This document shows positions 34,292-44,318 of a DNA stretch of 64,000 bases, piece after piece. Below the pieces are notes generated by a model. It was not told the origin of the DNA and made no database searches. It saw only the letters and a list, made by a program, of their open reading frames with translations. This DNA is from SB21 sp964415295 (lineage in GTDB: Bacteria; CLD3; SB21). The stretch is taken from assembly GCA_964415295.1 (NCBI GenBank), contig CAYPYN010000005.1, forward strand, positions 124,001 to 188,000. The letters run 5' to 3'. The number at the start of each line of letters is the position of its first letter. Positions within the stretch are counted from its first letter, which is position 1. The position numbers and the translations under genes are program-made.

Positions 34292-35173
34292 TCAGTTGGA
34301 TTTTATTTGTCCGAGATCAAAATTAGTATCGGTATTATTTTCGAAGAACATCAGAAGCCGGGACAGCGTGTCTTTTAGTTCATTACGGTTGACGATCAGG
34401 TCAACAAAGCCGTGTTCCACCAGAAATTCCGCACGTTGAAAGCCTTCGGGGAGGTCCTTGCCGGTAGCTTCTTTGACGACGCGGGGACCCGCGAAACCGA
34501 TCAAAGCGCCCGGTTCCGCTAAGATCACATCCCCCAGCATGGCAAAGCTGGCCGTCACACCGCCGGTCGTGGGATCGGTCAACAAAGAAATGAAAGGGAG
34601 ACCGGCTTCATGCATCAACGCCAGTTTGGCGCTGGTTTTGGCCATCTGCATGAGGGACAAAGCGCCTTCCATCATACGCGCACCGCCGGAAGCCGAGACG
34701 ATGATCAGCGGCAATTTGTGTTTCAAAGCGCCGTCGGTGATGCGAGAGATCTTTTCGCCGACAACCGATCCCATACTTCCGCCGATGAAACCAAAATCCA
34801 TGACGGCGATGGCGATTGGACGGCCGTGGATCTTGCCGAAACCCGTATGTACGGCGTCCCGGAGGCCCGTTTTCGATATGGTAGTTTTGATACGGTCGGC
34901 ATATTTCTTCGTATCCGTAAACCCCAGGGGATCGACAGCGATCATGTCTTTGTCTATCGGCTTGAAAGTCTTCGGATCCATTATGACCTGGAGGTACGTC
35001 TTTGCAAATATCCGGAAATGATTGCCGCATTTTAAACATACGTGCAGGTTCTTTTCCAAATCTTTCTTATATAGAATTTCACCGCACCGGTCGCATTTTG
35101 TCCAGACATTGGGAAGTTCTTTCTTGGCGGTCCCTTCGCTGATATTGTCCTTGGTCCTCTGAAACCAATTCAT
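34292..35173 (-). CDS. accD: acetyl-CoA carboxylase carboxyltransferase subunit beta
   Basis: 293 residues. The N-terminal C4 zinc finger (TKCDRCGEILYKKDLEKN and HVCLKCGNHF) and the crotonase-fold core with SASGGARMMEGALSLMQMAK and GGVTASFAMLGDVILAEP identify the beta subunit of malonyl-CoA synthesis. The alpha subunit gene is not in the window. Confidence 0.97.
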   Translation of the reverse strand: MNWFQRTKDNISEGTAKKELPNVWTKCDRCGEILYKKDLEKNLHVCLKCGNHFRIFAKTYLQVIMDPKTFKPIDKDMIAVDPLGFTDTKKYADRIKTTISKTGLRDAVHTGFGKIHGRPIAIAVMDFGFIGGSMGSVVGEKISRITDGALKHKLPLIIVSASGGARMMEGALSLMQMAKTSAKLALMHEAGLPFISLLTDPTTGGVTASFAMLGDVILAEPGALIGFAGPRVVKEATGKDLPEGFQRAEFLVEHGFVDLIVNRNELKDTLSRLLMFFENNTDTNFDLGQIKSN

Positions 35174-35184
35174 ACGATATCCTT

Positions 35185-35682
35185 TTACGTTAAATTGAGA
35201 TCCATCAGTAACGCATCTTCCTGGCGCATAAATCCGTCGTGATAGTAGTTTTTTCTTATGCCAACTTTTTCGAACCGGTATTTGGTATATAGATTAATGG
35301 CCGGATCGTTGGATTTTCTTACTTCCAGCATGATCTTCTTGCAGTTTTTCTCGCGGGCTAACTCAATGACTTTGTTAAGAAGCATCTCGGCCACGCCTTT
35401 GCGACGGTATTCGGGATGAACGGCGATGTTGGCCAGATGGCATTCGTCAATGATGATCCAGAGTATCGCAAAAGCAATGATACGTTTATCCACTTCCATT
35501 ACAAGTTGGGTCGAGAGATCGGAATTCTTGAATTCATCAAAGAAATTATTCTTGGTCCACGGACTGTCAAAAGAAGATCTTTCGATCGCCATGACCTGTT
35601 CCAGGTCTTCCGGTCGCATCAAACGGATCAAATGATGGGTGGCCAGATCAAGGTGATCCATAGTCTCACGGTTTCGCTTCAT
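35185..35682 (-). CDS. rimI: ribosomal-protein-alanine N-acetyltransferase
   Basis: 165 residues from the ATG at 35682, which has a GAGGGA sequence upstream. A longer frame starting at 35754 would overlap tsaB by about 90 bp and lacks support. GNAT motifs are LIRLMRPEDLEQVMAIERSS, the acetyl-CoA loop VHPEYRRKGVAEMLLNKV and NLYTKYRFEKVGIRKNYY. RimI acetylates ribosomal protein S18. Its place beside tsaB is the common arrangement. Overlaps the tsaB 3' end by 17 bp. Confidence 0.9.
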   Translation of the reverse strand: MKRNRETMDHLDLATHHLIRLMRPEDLEQVMAIERSSFDSPWTKNNFFDEFKNSDLSTQLVMEVDKRIIAFAILWIIIDECHLANIAVHPEYRRKGVAEMLLNKVIELAREKNCKKIMLEVRKSNDPAINLYTKYRFEKVGIRKNYYHDGFMRQEDALLMDLNLT

Positions 35683-36340
35683 GCTTAGTCCCTCGAAAAC
35701 CCTGTACGTACATTGGCACCAATGTGTCCATCGGATCGTGGATCCCAAGGGCAAGTTTTTTGTATCCTAATACGCTTACATAATAAGCGTCCGGATACGA
35801 ATGCCGATTGTCCAATACAATGGCACCCTCGCGTATTTGGCTTTTCAGATCTTCTCCGGCGTCGCTTATCACGGTATCGCCTTCTTTTACAGAAGCCACC
35901 AGCTCGTCTTCGCTCATCACCGAATAATCCATTAGTCTTTCACCGCTTGAGTATTTGCAGCAATAGTATTCTTTCTTCCTGGATACCGTCGCAATGATCA
36001 GCGGAGCGGTGACAAACCTGAATGGTTCTGCGATCACGTCCAGCGTCGGCACTCCGACCAGCGGAATATCAAGACCGTATGCGAGTCCTTTCGCCGTTGA
36101 AAGACCGATGCGAAGCCCCGTAAAAGACCCGGGGCCCAATGAAACAGCGATGGCCTTTAGATGGCTTTTATCTAGCCCGGCCGACTGCAACAAAGCGTCG
36201 AGAAGCGTCATTATCCTTTCGGAATGCGCATTCGGTATATTCAACCCGATCTGTCCTATCGGCGTCAATCCGCCCGGCGCCGCTTCGGAAAGACTCAAAC
36301 CGCATACTCGGGACGATGTTTCAATGCCTAAGATAACCAT
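35666..36340 (-). CDS. tsaB: tRNA threonylcarbamoyladenosine complex protein TsaB
   Basis: 224-residue actin/Hsp70-fold protein: ILGIETSSRVCGLSL at the N-terminus and KAIAVSLGPGSFTGLRIGLSTAKGLAYG are diagnostic. It scaffolds TsaD and TsaE in making t6A in ANN-decoding tRNAs. Adjacent tsaE (9 bp upstream) supports the call; tsaD is not in the window. Confidence 0.95.
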   Translation of the reverse strand: MVILGIETSSRVCGLSLSEAAPGGLTPIGQIGLNIPNAHSERIMTLLDALLQSAGLDKSHLKAIAVSLGPGSFTGLRIGLSTAKGLAYGLDIPLVGVPTLDVIAEPFRFVTAPLIIATVSRKKEYYCCKYSSGERLMDYSVMSEDELVASVKEGDTVISDAGEDLKSQIREGAIVLDNRHSYPDAYYVSVLGYKKLALGIHDPMDTLVPMYVQGFRGTKHEAKP

Positions 36341-36349
36341 TTTGTACTT

Positions 36350-36805
36350 TTATTGCAAAAACTCTATTCTAATTCTTCGCTGGTTATCATCCTGTTTTTC
36401 AAATACGGCCTTCCAGTAAGGACCGTTCAAAAGATGTTCAATATGTTCCGACCATTCGAGCAGACTTACAGAACCTTTCGCTCCAATGTAATCCTGAAGA
36501 TCCAGTTCGCTAAGATCACCCGGATTCTCGATCCTGTAGAAGTCGAAATGATGGATTTGGATCACTTTTCCGTCGAGTTTCCCCGAATATTCATTCAGTA
36601 TGATAAAAGTCGGACTATTAACCGGCTCTTCCGCCTGTAGCGACTCGCAAATTCCCTTTACAAATACGGTCTTTCCGCTTCCGACATCTCCGAAAAGAGC
36701 TACAATATCGCCTGAATGCAGAAACCGGGAAAAAAAACGGCCAAACTGGCCGGTTTCAGTTTCCGAATACGTGATTTTTTCGAATATGTGGGGTGTTCGG
36801 GTCAA
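36350..36805 (-). CDS. tsaE: tRNA threonylcarbamoyladenosine complex ATPase TsaE
   Basis: 151 residues. The Walker A is ALFGDVGSGKTVFVKGI, followed by SPTFIILNEYSGK and HFDFYRIENPGDLSELDLQDY, the usual TsaE order. The start is a TTG codon; no ATG is available without truncating the conserved N-terminus. It energises the t6A complex with TsaB and TsaD. Confidence 0.93.
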   Translation of the reverse strand: MTRTPHIFEKITYSETETGQFGRFFSRFLHSGDIVALFGDVGSGKTVFVKGICESLQAEEPVNSPTFIILNEYSGKLDGKVIQIHHFDFYRIENPGDLSELDLQDYIGAKGSVSLLEWSEHIEHLLNGPYWKAVFEKQDDNQRRIRIEFLQ

Positions 36806-36861
36806 AGCGTGGGAACCTACAAAGATATAGAACTCGATTCAAGTGCAAATATGGGTTCGCT

Positions 36862-39800
36862 TCAGTCCGCAATCGGCAGGTAAATCTTGAATTCCGTACC
36901 TTCTCCCAGTTTTGTGTCAAATGTGATCTTGCCCCGATGGTTTTGTACGATACCATAGCAAATGGAAAGACCCAATCCGGTCCCTTTGCCGACTTCTTTG
37001 GTTGTAAAAAAGGGGTCGAATATCTTATTTTTGATCGTATCGCTGATACCGACACCATTATCCTCCACGGTAACTACTACGTACGGTTTCTCAGCATAAC
37101 AACTCACCTTGACATACCCCTCGCTGCCCTCGTAATTCTTGCGTTCGATGGCTTCGATGGCGTTGATCATGACCTGCAGCATAGCCTGGTTGAGGTGGCT
37201 GGGAAATCCTTTGACTTTCGGCACATGGGTGAAATTCTTAAGAATGGTGATATTCTTGCGGTCACGCGAACGAAGCAGGCTCAGCATGTATTCCAGATTT
37301 AGCGCGACGTCAATCTCCGTAGCCGCTGTTCCATCGGAAGTCGAAAAATCCCTGAGGCCAACCACAATATCGCGAATGCGCTCCGTACCAACCTTTATGG
37401 CCCGTATCATCTCACCCATCTCATCCAGATGCGAGTTGAGCTGACCGGCAATTTCCTGGGCCATCTTATTCTCACCTACGGCTTTTTGCATGATATCACG
37501 AACCTCCTGGAAATCGATCTCCAGGTTGGCCGAATTACCGTAAGTAAAATTCAGCGGATTGTTCATTTCGTGAGCCACTCCGGAGACGAGACGGCCCAGC
37601 GATGAAAGTTTCTCGGCCTGCACCATCTGAGCCTGTTGCTTCTCGATCTGCTCGTTCTTCTGTTCAAGCTCTTTGTTTTGACGATCCAGGATTTTATTTT
37701 TCTCTTCGATTTCGCGTGTCCTTTGAGCCACTTTGTTCTCCAAAAGGATATTGCGCATCTTAATACTACGCAGCCTCGATTGATAGAAACTGTATGCGGC
37801 GATGAGTATCAGAAGGCCGGAAGAGAATTGAAACCACAGAGTCTTCCAGAAAGGCGGTGTGATGATCAGTTTGATCTCAGCCGCGTTTTCATTCCAAATG
37901 CCGTCGCCGCTCGTGGCTTTGACTCTGAAGGTATAATGACCCCCGTCCAGATTGGTGTAGGTAGCGTATCGGCGGTTATTGGAATAGATCCAGTCTTTAT
38001 CGAAACCTTCCAGTTTGTAGGCGTACTGTATCTTTTCAGGCATGCGGTAATCGAGAGCGACAAATTCAAATCCGAAGAAATTATCTTTATAGGATATTTC
38101 AATATCCTTAATCTTATCGAAGTTCATGCCGTAGTCAACCGTTTGATCGAATTTCCGGAATTCCGTAATATAGATCGGCGGTATGTAATCACTTTCGGTC
38201 AGATCTTTTGGGTCAAAACTCACTAAACCGTTGATCCCGCCAAAATAGATTCTCCCTTTTTTGTTCTTGAAATGCGCGCCTTGATTGAACTCATTGCTTG
38301 GCAATCCGTCCCTTGTGTCGTAATTTCTGAAAGCTTCACGTCCCGTCATATTGGGGTTGAATCGGCAAATGCCCTGATTGGTCGTTAGCCACAATTGTCC
38401 TTTGGCGTCCTCCTTGATCGCATAGACCACATTATTCGGCAGACCGTCCTTCTGCGTATAGGCTTTGAATTTTCCATCCCGGTATACGTTGACTCCGCCG
38501 CCGTGTGTGCCGATCCAAAGATCTCCTTTACTGTCAAAGTAAAGAGAGAGTATGGTATTATTAGAAAGACTTTCCGGATGATTGGGATCATTTTTGTAGA
38601 CTTTGAATTTCACCCCGTCAAATTCATTAAGCCCATTCTGTGAACCGATCCATAAATGGCCGTCCGGAGCTTCGGCTATATCTGTGAGAACATTATCAGA
38701 TAAACTGTTTGCACTGGTATCTTTCAGAAATCGTTCAAAGGTCGGTTTGGTTTTTTCAATTTCGGTGGCCTTGATGCAGTTGAGCCCGCCAAAGGTGGCT
38801 ATCCAAAGATTTCCATTCTTATCCTGCATGATACTGGTGATCTGATTATTAGACAGGCTTTTGGAATCGGATGTATCGTTTTTGAATACAACGAACTTGT
38901 TTCGGCCGGCCGCTTTTGCTTCTTTACCATACTTGTTTAGACCAACGTCCGTTCCGATCCATAGGTTTCCGTTGCGGTCTTCATTCAGAACATTGACTAC
39001 ATCGTATCCGAGCGATGCAGGATTATTGGGATCATGACTATAGTAATTAAACCGACCGTTTTTGTAACGGTTCAATCCGCTTCCTGAGGTACCCACCCAC
39101 AATTCGCCCAGTGCATCTTCATAAATAGACCAAACATCGTTGCCGGAAAGAGTATTGGGTGTCTCCGGTAGAGACCGCATAACATTGAATTTGTTTTCCG
39201 TAAATTTACTAACTCCTCCTCCGGCTGTCCCAACCCAGCTTGTGCCGGACCGGTCGCAATAGACACTCAATATCTCAAAATCTGAAAGGCTTCGTGGGTT
39301 CTTAGGATCATTCTTATATCGAGTGAATCGTCCATTTTGCAATACATTCAATTCCCGACCGCTGGATCCGACCCAGATCTGTCCGCTTCCGTCCTGTCCC
39401 AAGGCTAATACGGTGTTGTGGGAGATGCTGCCGGGATCCTGCGGATCATTCATAAAATAGACGAACTCGTTCTTAGCCCGATCCCATTTATTCAATCCTC
39501 CCCGAACCGTCCCGATCCACATATTTCCGGAAATCTTTTCTTCAAGCAACGTAAGTATCCGGCTGTCCGACAATGCGTGCGGGTCGCCTTTCTTCACAGG
39601 AATGACACTAAAGTTGTCCTTAATCTCTGAAGACACATCCAATTGATTGAGGCCATTGCGCGTACCGACCCATAGTGTTTGAAAGCGGTCCACCAAAATG
39701 GTATAGACCCGATTATCCGAAAGGCTGTTTGATCGGGAGGGGTTGTGTTTAAAGGTTGTAAACTTACCCGTCTTGGGATCAAAAGCACACAGACCTTCAT

Positions 39801-40245
39801 CCTGCGTTCCTATCCAGATTCGTCCGGAACTGTCACCGGCAAGCGAAGTAATAATATCCTGTGACAACGATTGGGGATTGGCGGGATCGTTAAGAAATAT
39901 TTCGACTTTGTTGTCCGTTAATTTGTTTAACCCCCCCTGAGTTCCTACCCATAAATGGCCTTTCGCGTCTTCGTACAAGGCCGATATCCAGTTATTGGAA
40001 AGGCTATTGGTATTTCCAGGTTCGCTTTTGTAAACTTCGAAGTTGTATCCATCGTATCGATTCAGCCCATCCTGCGTGCCAAACCAAAGAAATCCTTTTT
40101 TATCCTGAAAAATGACGTTGACGGCGCTTTGGGACAAACCTTGTTCCAGTGAGATCCGTTCAATTAGGAAATCTTTGTTCTGTGCGGTCGCAATTCTCCC
40201 CATTAAAAGGAGCATCACATACACTATGAAGGCTTTCTTTTTCAT
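36862..40245 (-). CDS. propeller-type (Reg_prop/Y_Y_Y) membrane sensor histidine kinase
   Basis: 1127 residues. A Sec signal (IVYVMLLLMGRIATA) precedes about fourteen two-component propeller repeats (for example DKKGFLWFGTQDGLNRYDGY and DSKGDLWIGTHGGGVNVYRD), forming two seven-bladed propellers. The Y_Y_Y domain follows (YAYKLEGFDKDWIYSNNRRYATYTNL), then a membrane segment (FSSGLLILIAAYSFY), a coiled coil, and a kinase core with the H-box GVAHEMNNPLNFTYG and DNGVGISDTIKNKIFDPFFTT. Unlike Bacteroides hybrid sensors it has no receiver or AraC domain. The ligand is unknown; the neighbour is pgl, and no regulator gene is adjacent. Confidence 0.95.
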   Translation of the reverse strand: MKKKAFIVYVMLLLMGRIATAQNKDFLIERISLEQGLSQSAVNVIFQDKKGFLWFGTQDGLNRYDGYNFEVYKSEPGNTNSLSNNWISALYEDAKGHLWVGTQGGLNKLTDNKVEIFLNDPANPQSLSQDIITSLAGDSSGRIWIGTQDEGLCAFDPKTGKFTTFKHNPSRSNSLSDNRVYTILVDRFQTLWVGTRNGLNQLDVSSEIKDNFSVIPVKKGDPHALSDSRILTLLEEKISGNMWIGTVRGGLNKWDRAKNEFVYFMNDPQDPGSISHNTVLALGQDGSGQIWVGSSGRELNVLQNGRFTRYKNDPKNPRSLSDFEILSVYCDRSGTSWVGTAGGGVSKFTENKFNVMRSLPETPNTLSGNDVWSIYEDALGELWVGTSGSGLNRYKNGRFNYYSHDPNNPASLGYDVVNVLNEDRNGNLWIGTDVGLNKYGKEAKAAGRNKFVVFKNDTSDSKSLSNNQITSIMQDKNGNLWIATFGGLNCIKATEIEKTKPTFERFLKDTSANSLSDNVLTDIAEAPDGHLWIGSQNGLNEFDGVKFKVYKNDPNHPESLSNNTILSLYFDSKGDLWIGTHGGGVNVYRDGKFKAYTQKDGLPNNVVYAIKEDAKGQLWLTTNQGICRFNPNMTGREAFRNYDTRDGLPSNEFNQGAHFKNKKGRIYFGGINGLVSFDPKDLTESDYIPPIYITEFRKFDQTVDYGMNFDKIKDIEISYKDNFFGFEFVALDYRMPEKIQYAYKLEGFDKDWIYSNNRRYATYTNLDGGHYTFRVKATSGDGIWNENAAEIKLIITPPFWKTLWFQFSSGLLILIAAYSFYQSRLRSIKMRNILLENKVAQRTREIEEKNKILDRQNKELEQKNEQIEKQQAQMVQAEKLSSLGRLVSGVAHEMNNPLNFTYGNSANLEIDFQEVRDIMQKAVGENKMAQEIAGQLNSHLDEMGEMIRAIKVGTERIRDIVVGLRDFSTSDGTAATEIDVALNLEYMLSLLRSRDRKNITILKNFTHVPKVKGFPSHLNQAMLQVMINAIEAIERKNYEGSEGYVKVSCYAEKPYVVVTVEDNGVGISDTIKNKIFDPFFTTKEVGKGTGLGLSICYGIVQNHRGKITFDTKLGEGTEFKIYLPIAD

Positions 40246-40284
40246 ATAATTAATTGACCCACTGGGGGTCCGCTTTCGTGAAAC

Positions 40285-41022
40285 CTATTTCAGATCGGCC
40301 GCAGCTTCTTTGTCGAGAAACCAATACAGAGAACCGCTCTCAGGCTGAACCATCTGCGCAGGCAGATTCGGCTGGGATGCCGTGCGGCTCAATACACGCT
40401 GAATCGTTTGCTTTTTGCCGGAACCGGAAACAAGAAACAGAACGTTGTGTGCTTTATTGATTACGGGAAAAGTAAAGGTAATCCTATGAGTATTAAGCTT
40501 CTTAACGTAATTTTCGACCACCAGCCGGTCGTCAATGTGAAGCGCCTCCGAATCGGGAAAAAGAGAAGCCGTGTGACCGTCATCGCCCATGCCCAGAAGA
40601 ATCAGATCGAATTTCGGCACTTCACCTTCCGCAATCTCAAAAAAATCCCTTAATTCGTCTTCGTACTGTTGGGCGGCAAGCATGGAATCTTCCTCACTGG
40701 CAACACGATGAATGTTCTTTGCAGGGACCCCTACGGCATCCAGAAACGACTCTTTGGCCATACGAAAATTGCTGTCCGGATGGGTTTTTACGACCGGCCG
40801 TTCGTCTCCCCAGAATATGTGGACTTTATCCCATGGTAATCTTTCCTTGAATCCAGGCGATGCCAGGATCGCATACACACTCTTGGGTGTATTTCCGCCG
40901 GACAGAGCCAGCGTGTATCGACCGAAATCTCGTATTGATTCCAGACCGATGGAGACTACCTTCTCTGCGGCATTTTTGAAAAGTTCTTCCTCGCGGTCGA
41001 AAACCCGGATGTCTGCGGCCAT
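40285..41022 (-). CDS. pgl: 6-phosphogluconolactonase
   Basis: 245-residue DevB-type lactonase. FGRYTLALSGGNTPKSVYAIL, the WDKVHIFWGDERPVVKTHPDSN region with catalytic-site residues, LILLGMGDDGHTASLFPDS and the C-terminal part identify it. It links Zwf and Gnd, whose genes lie 25 kb away, so the pathway is split in this genome. Confidence 0.95.
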   Translation of the reverse strand: MAADIRVFDREEELFKNAAEKVVSIGLESIRDFGRYTLALSGGNTPKSVYAILASPGFKERLPWDKVHIFWGDERPVVKTHPDSNFRMAKESFLDAVGVPAKNIHRVASEEDSMLAAQQYEDELRDFFEIAEGEVPKFDLILLGMGDDGHTASLFPDSEALHIDDRLVVENYVKKLNTHRITFTFPVINKAHNVLFLVSGSGKKQTIQRVLSRTASQPNLPAQMVQPESGSLYWFLDKEAAADLK

Positions 41023-41120
41023 GGATTGGATTCCTTTAAGAGGGGATTGTTAAGGTTTAATCTAACAAAATGTATCGATTTTTTCAAGCTTGGCGTTCTA
41101 AATTTTAATTCAACTTAAAC

Positions 41121-41149
41121 TTGTTTTATCGAAAAAACATCGCCATATT
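41121..41149 (+). promoter_or_regulatory. putative ilvE promoter
   Basis: TTGTTT (41121-41126) and CATATT (41144-41149) are 17 bp apart in the 158-bp divergent gap between pgl and ilvE, about 30 bp before the ATG at 41181. The match is moderate. Confidence 0.35.
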
Positions 41150-41180
41150 TGCGGCGCCTAAAATTTGAAAGGAATTTCCT

Positions 41181-42251
41181 ATGGAATTAGAGATCATTAC
41201 GGTTGCTACGGACAAACGAAAGACAAAACCGGTTTTTGATTCGACCTTAGGGTTTGGAAAATATTTTTCGGATCATTTTTTCACCATGAAGTACGAGACC
41301 AAAAAGGGCTGGTTTGATGCTAAGATCGAACCCTATCGGCCGCTCAGCCTTGATCCGGCGGCCATGGTGTTGCATTATGCACAGGAAATCTTCGAAGGTC
41401 TCAAGGCCTACCGCAATAAGAACGGCATCTTTCTTTTTCGGGCTAAAGATAACCTGATCCGGATGAATAATTCAGCACGCCGGCTTTGTATGCCGGAATT
41501 AGATGTTGATTTTGTCCATGATGCCATGAAAAAACTGGTGTTGCAGGATCAGGATTGGATTCCGACGGCACGGGAGACCTCCATGTACATTCGTCCTACT
41601 ATGATCGCTACCGAGGCTTCGGTCGGAGTGCGTGTCTCAGGGGAGTACCTGTTCTATATCATAGTCGGACCGGCAGGAACGTATTACACCGAGGGATTTA
41701 ATCCGATCAAAATATTCGTTTCCGACAAATATGTTCGCGCCGTACGCGGAGGCGTAGGCGAGGCCAAAACAGGCGCCAATTACGCCGCCAGTCTGTATGC
41801 GGCCCAGGAAGCCAAAAAGCTCGGTTACAGCCAGGTCTTGTGGTTGGATGCGATTGATCAAAAGCATGTGGAAGAGGTTGGTACGACAAATATCTTCTTC
41901 CGGTTTGAGGATGAAGTGGTCACTTCGCCGCTTACCGGAACAATTCTGCCCGGCATCACGCGTGATTCCGTCATCAGACTGCTCAAGAGCTGGAATATCA
42001 AGTGTACCGAACGACGTATTAGTATTGATGAGATTATGGAGGGTTCGAAGAACGGAAAACTGAAGGAAGTATTCGGCACAGGAACGGCGGCCGTCATATC
42101 CCCGGTAAGCGAACTGCATTATAAGCAACAGAACTTCAAAGTCGGCAACGGCCAGATCGGTGAGATATCTCTCCGCTTGTATAACGAAATTCTCGCCATC
42201 CAGTATGGCGAGAAATCCGACCCATTCGGATGGGTGGAAAAGATCGGATAA
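41181..42251 (+). CDS. ilvE: branched-chain amino acid aminotransferase
   Basis: 356-residue class IV PLP aminotransferase of the type found in Bacteroidota and eukaryotes. GLKAYRNKNGIFLFRAKDN, IRPTMIATEASVGVR, the cofactor-Lys region GGVGEAKTGANYAASLYAAQ and the C-terminal EVFGTGTAAVISPV are all present. It interconverts branched-chain amino acids and their 2-oxo acids. A GGAATT sequence precedes the ATG. Confidence 0.96.
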   Translation: MELEIITVATDKRKTKPVFDSTLGFGKYFSDHFFTMKYETKKGWFDAKIEPYRPLSLDPAAMVLHYAQEIFEGLKAYRNKNGIFLFRAKDNLIRMNNSARRLCMPELDVDFVHDAMKKLVLQDQDWIPTARETSMYIRPTMIATEASVGVRVSGEYLFYIIVGPAGTYYTEGFNPIKIFVSDKYVRAVRGGVGEAKTGANYAASLYAAQEAKKLGYSQVLWLDAIDQKHVEEVGTTNIFFRFEDEVVTSPLTGTILPGITRDSVIRLLKSWNIKCTERRISIDEIMEGSKNGKLKEVFGTGTAAVISPVSELHYKQQNFKVGNGQIGEISLRLYNEILAIQYGEKSDPFGWVEKIG

Positions 42252-42348
42252 TTTTTCAAAACTTTGCCGCTTGTCGCTGCGTATATATTCCGTCCGACCA
42301 ACCGGCGACATTAACTTTTAAACACTTCCATGGTTTAATCGAAAGGAT

Positions 42349-44241
42349 ATGAGCATGCATGCACCCGATTTTACATTAGGCTTATTGTTCTTCTTTTTCC
42401 TTGCAACCGTTTCCGGCGGGATGACCCAGGAAAGGGATCGGAACAAGATCGAAAACAAGTACAAATGGGATCTGACACAGATCTATCCGTCCGATGAAGC
42501 CTGGAAAACGGCTAAAGAAAAACTGGTAAAAGACATTCCAACCCTACAGCAGTATAAAGGCAAACTGGATCAATCGGCCGCTCAATTGCTCGGCTGTATG
42601 GATCTTTATTTCGGTCTCTATAAAGATTTTTCCCGCCTTTACAGTTATGCCAGCATGAGCTCGGACCAGGATACGCGGGAATCCAAATACCTGGCTATGG
42701 TTCAGGAAATGGGCCAGATCGGATCCAATTTCGGCGCGATCGCGGCGTTTATCGAACCGGAAATACTGAAGATCGATAAGAGCAAGGTCGATGGATTCAT
42801 TAAGAGCGAAAAGAAACTGGAAGTGTATCGGCATTATCTGAACGACATCTTGCGCCGCCAGGCGCATACCGGTACGGAAGGCGAGGAGAAGATCATCGCC
42901 GACGCCGGCATGATGTCCGACAATTCCCAAAGCAGTTATAGCATTTTTTCCAATGCGGAGTTCCCATATCCCGATGTTACCCTGAGCGACGGCAAAACGA
43001 TCAAGTTGGATCAGGCGACCTTCGGCGCATCCCGCGCCCTCACCAACCGGGAAGACCGCAAAAAAGTATTTGCTACGTTCTTCGGAAAACTCAACGATTA
43101 TCGCCGAACGTTCGGTACTCAGTTATACGGTGATGTGAAGAAGAATATGTTCTACATGAAAGCGCGAAAGTACTCGTCCAGCCTCGAAAGTGCCCTCGAC
43201 GCCAATAACATCCCGGTTGAAGTGTACTACAATCACGTTAAGAACGTGAACGCCAATCTCCCCACATTTCATCGGTATCTGAAATTGCGGCAGCGTATTC
43301 TCGGTCTGGATCAGTTGCATTATTACGATCTCTACGCGCCCCTGCTCAAGGGTGTTGACCTGAAATACGATGTGGAAGAGGCCGGAAAGAACATCGTCGC
43401 TTCCCTGGCACCTCTCGGAGAGGAATACGTCTCGATCATCAAAAAAGGGCTTAACGAACGCTGGATTGACATGTATCCGACCGAAGGCAAGCGGTCGGGC
43501 GCCTATTCCAACGGTTCCGCCTATGACGTGCATCCGTACATGCTGATGAATTACAAAGGCAAGTATGACGATATGAGTACGCTCACGCACGAACTCGGCC
43601 ATACTATGCAGAGTTATCTGTCCAACAAAACCCAGCCATTTCCGACGGCCAATTACCCGATCTTTGTTGCAGAAGTGGCCTCTACATTCAACGAAGCACT
43701 TTTGATAGATTACATGCTGAAGAATATCAAAGACGACGCTACGCGTCTTTCACTTTTGGGAAGCTATCTTGAAGGCATCAAAGGCACCGTATTCCGCCAA
43801 ACGCAGTTTGCGGAATTTGAATTGCGCATTCACGAACTGGCCGAAAAAGGTGAAGCGTTGACCGGTGATAAATTTAATGAAGTATATTATGAACTGACCA
43901 AGAAGTATTACGGCCACGACCAGGGCGTCTGCATCGTGGACGATGAGATCAAGGCCGAATGGGCGTACATTCCTCATTTCTATTATAATTTCTACGTATA
44001 TCAGTATGCGACCTCTTTCACCGCATCCGCCGCGTTGTCCGAGAAAGTCCTTGCCGGAGACAAGGAAGCTACTAAAAAGTATCTGAATTTCCTGTCAGCC
44101 GGTGGTTCCAAATATCCTATTGATCTGCTGAAAGATGCCGGTGTAGACATGACCACCTCTCTGCCGATGGAATTGACCATGAAGAAAATGAACCGCGTCA
44201 TGGATGAAATGGAAAAAATACTGGATAGGATGAAGAAGTAG
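42349..44241 (+). CDS. pepF: exported oligoendopeptidase F (M3 family)
   Basis: 630 residues. A hydrophobic N-terminus (LGLLFFFFLATVSGGMTQE) suggests export, which is unusual for cytosolic PepF but common in Bacteroidota-type members. The zinc site HELGHTMQSYLSNKTQP and the third ligand in EVASTFNEALLIDYML are intact. An ATG two codons downstream (42355) has better Shine-Dalgarno spacing. It cleaves oligopeptides, here probably in the periplasm. Confidence 0.94.
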   Translation: MSMHAPDFTLGLLFFFFLATVSGGMTQERDRNKIENKYKWDLTQIYPSDEAWKTAKEKLVKDIPTLQQYKGKLDQSAAQLLGCMDLYFGLYKDFSRLYSYASMSSDQDTRESKYLAMVQEMGQIGSNFGAIAAFIEPEILKIDKSKVDGFIKSEKKLEVYRHYLNDILRRQAHTGTEGEEKIIADAGMMSDNSQSSYSIFSNAEFPYPDVTLSDGKTIKLDQATFGASRALTNREDRKKVFATFFGKLNDYRRTFGTQLYGDVKKNMFYMKARKYSSSLESALDANNIPVEVYYNHVKNVNANLPTFHRYLKLRQRILGLDQLHYYDLYAPLLKGVDLKYDVEEAGKNIVASLAPLGEEYVSIIKKGLNERWIDMYPTEGKRSGAYSNGSAYDVHPYMLMNYKGKYDDMSTLTHELGHTMQSYLSNKTQPFPTANYPIFVAEVASTFNEALLIDYMLKNIKDDATRLSLLGSYLEGIKGTVFRQTQFAEFELRIHELAEKGEALTGDKFNEVYYELTKKYYGHDQGVCIVDDEIKAEWAYIPHFYYNFYVYQYATSFTASAALSEKVLAGDKEATKKYLNFLSAGGSKYPIDLLKDAGVDMTTSLPMELTMKKMNRVMDEMEKILDRMKK

Positions 44242-44262
44242 TTTTCATATCATATTTTTCTC

Positions 44263-44297
44263 AACGGGTGAGGCGACCGCTTCACCCGTTTTTATTT
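44263..44297 (+). terminator. rho-independent terminator of pepF
   Basis: A 9-bp perfect stem (arms 44263-44271 and 44282-44290) with a 10-nt loop is followed by a TTTATTTT tract, 22 bp past the pepF stop and just before the uup gene. Confidence 0.8.
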
Positions 44298-44318
44298 TAA
44301 CTGGGCTATTATCGCCAA

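Noticed and set aside
36862..40245. Hybrid two-component system protein
   Set aside because: The chain ends right after the ATPase domain; there is no receiver or DNA-binding domain.
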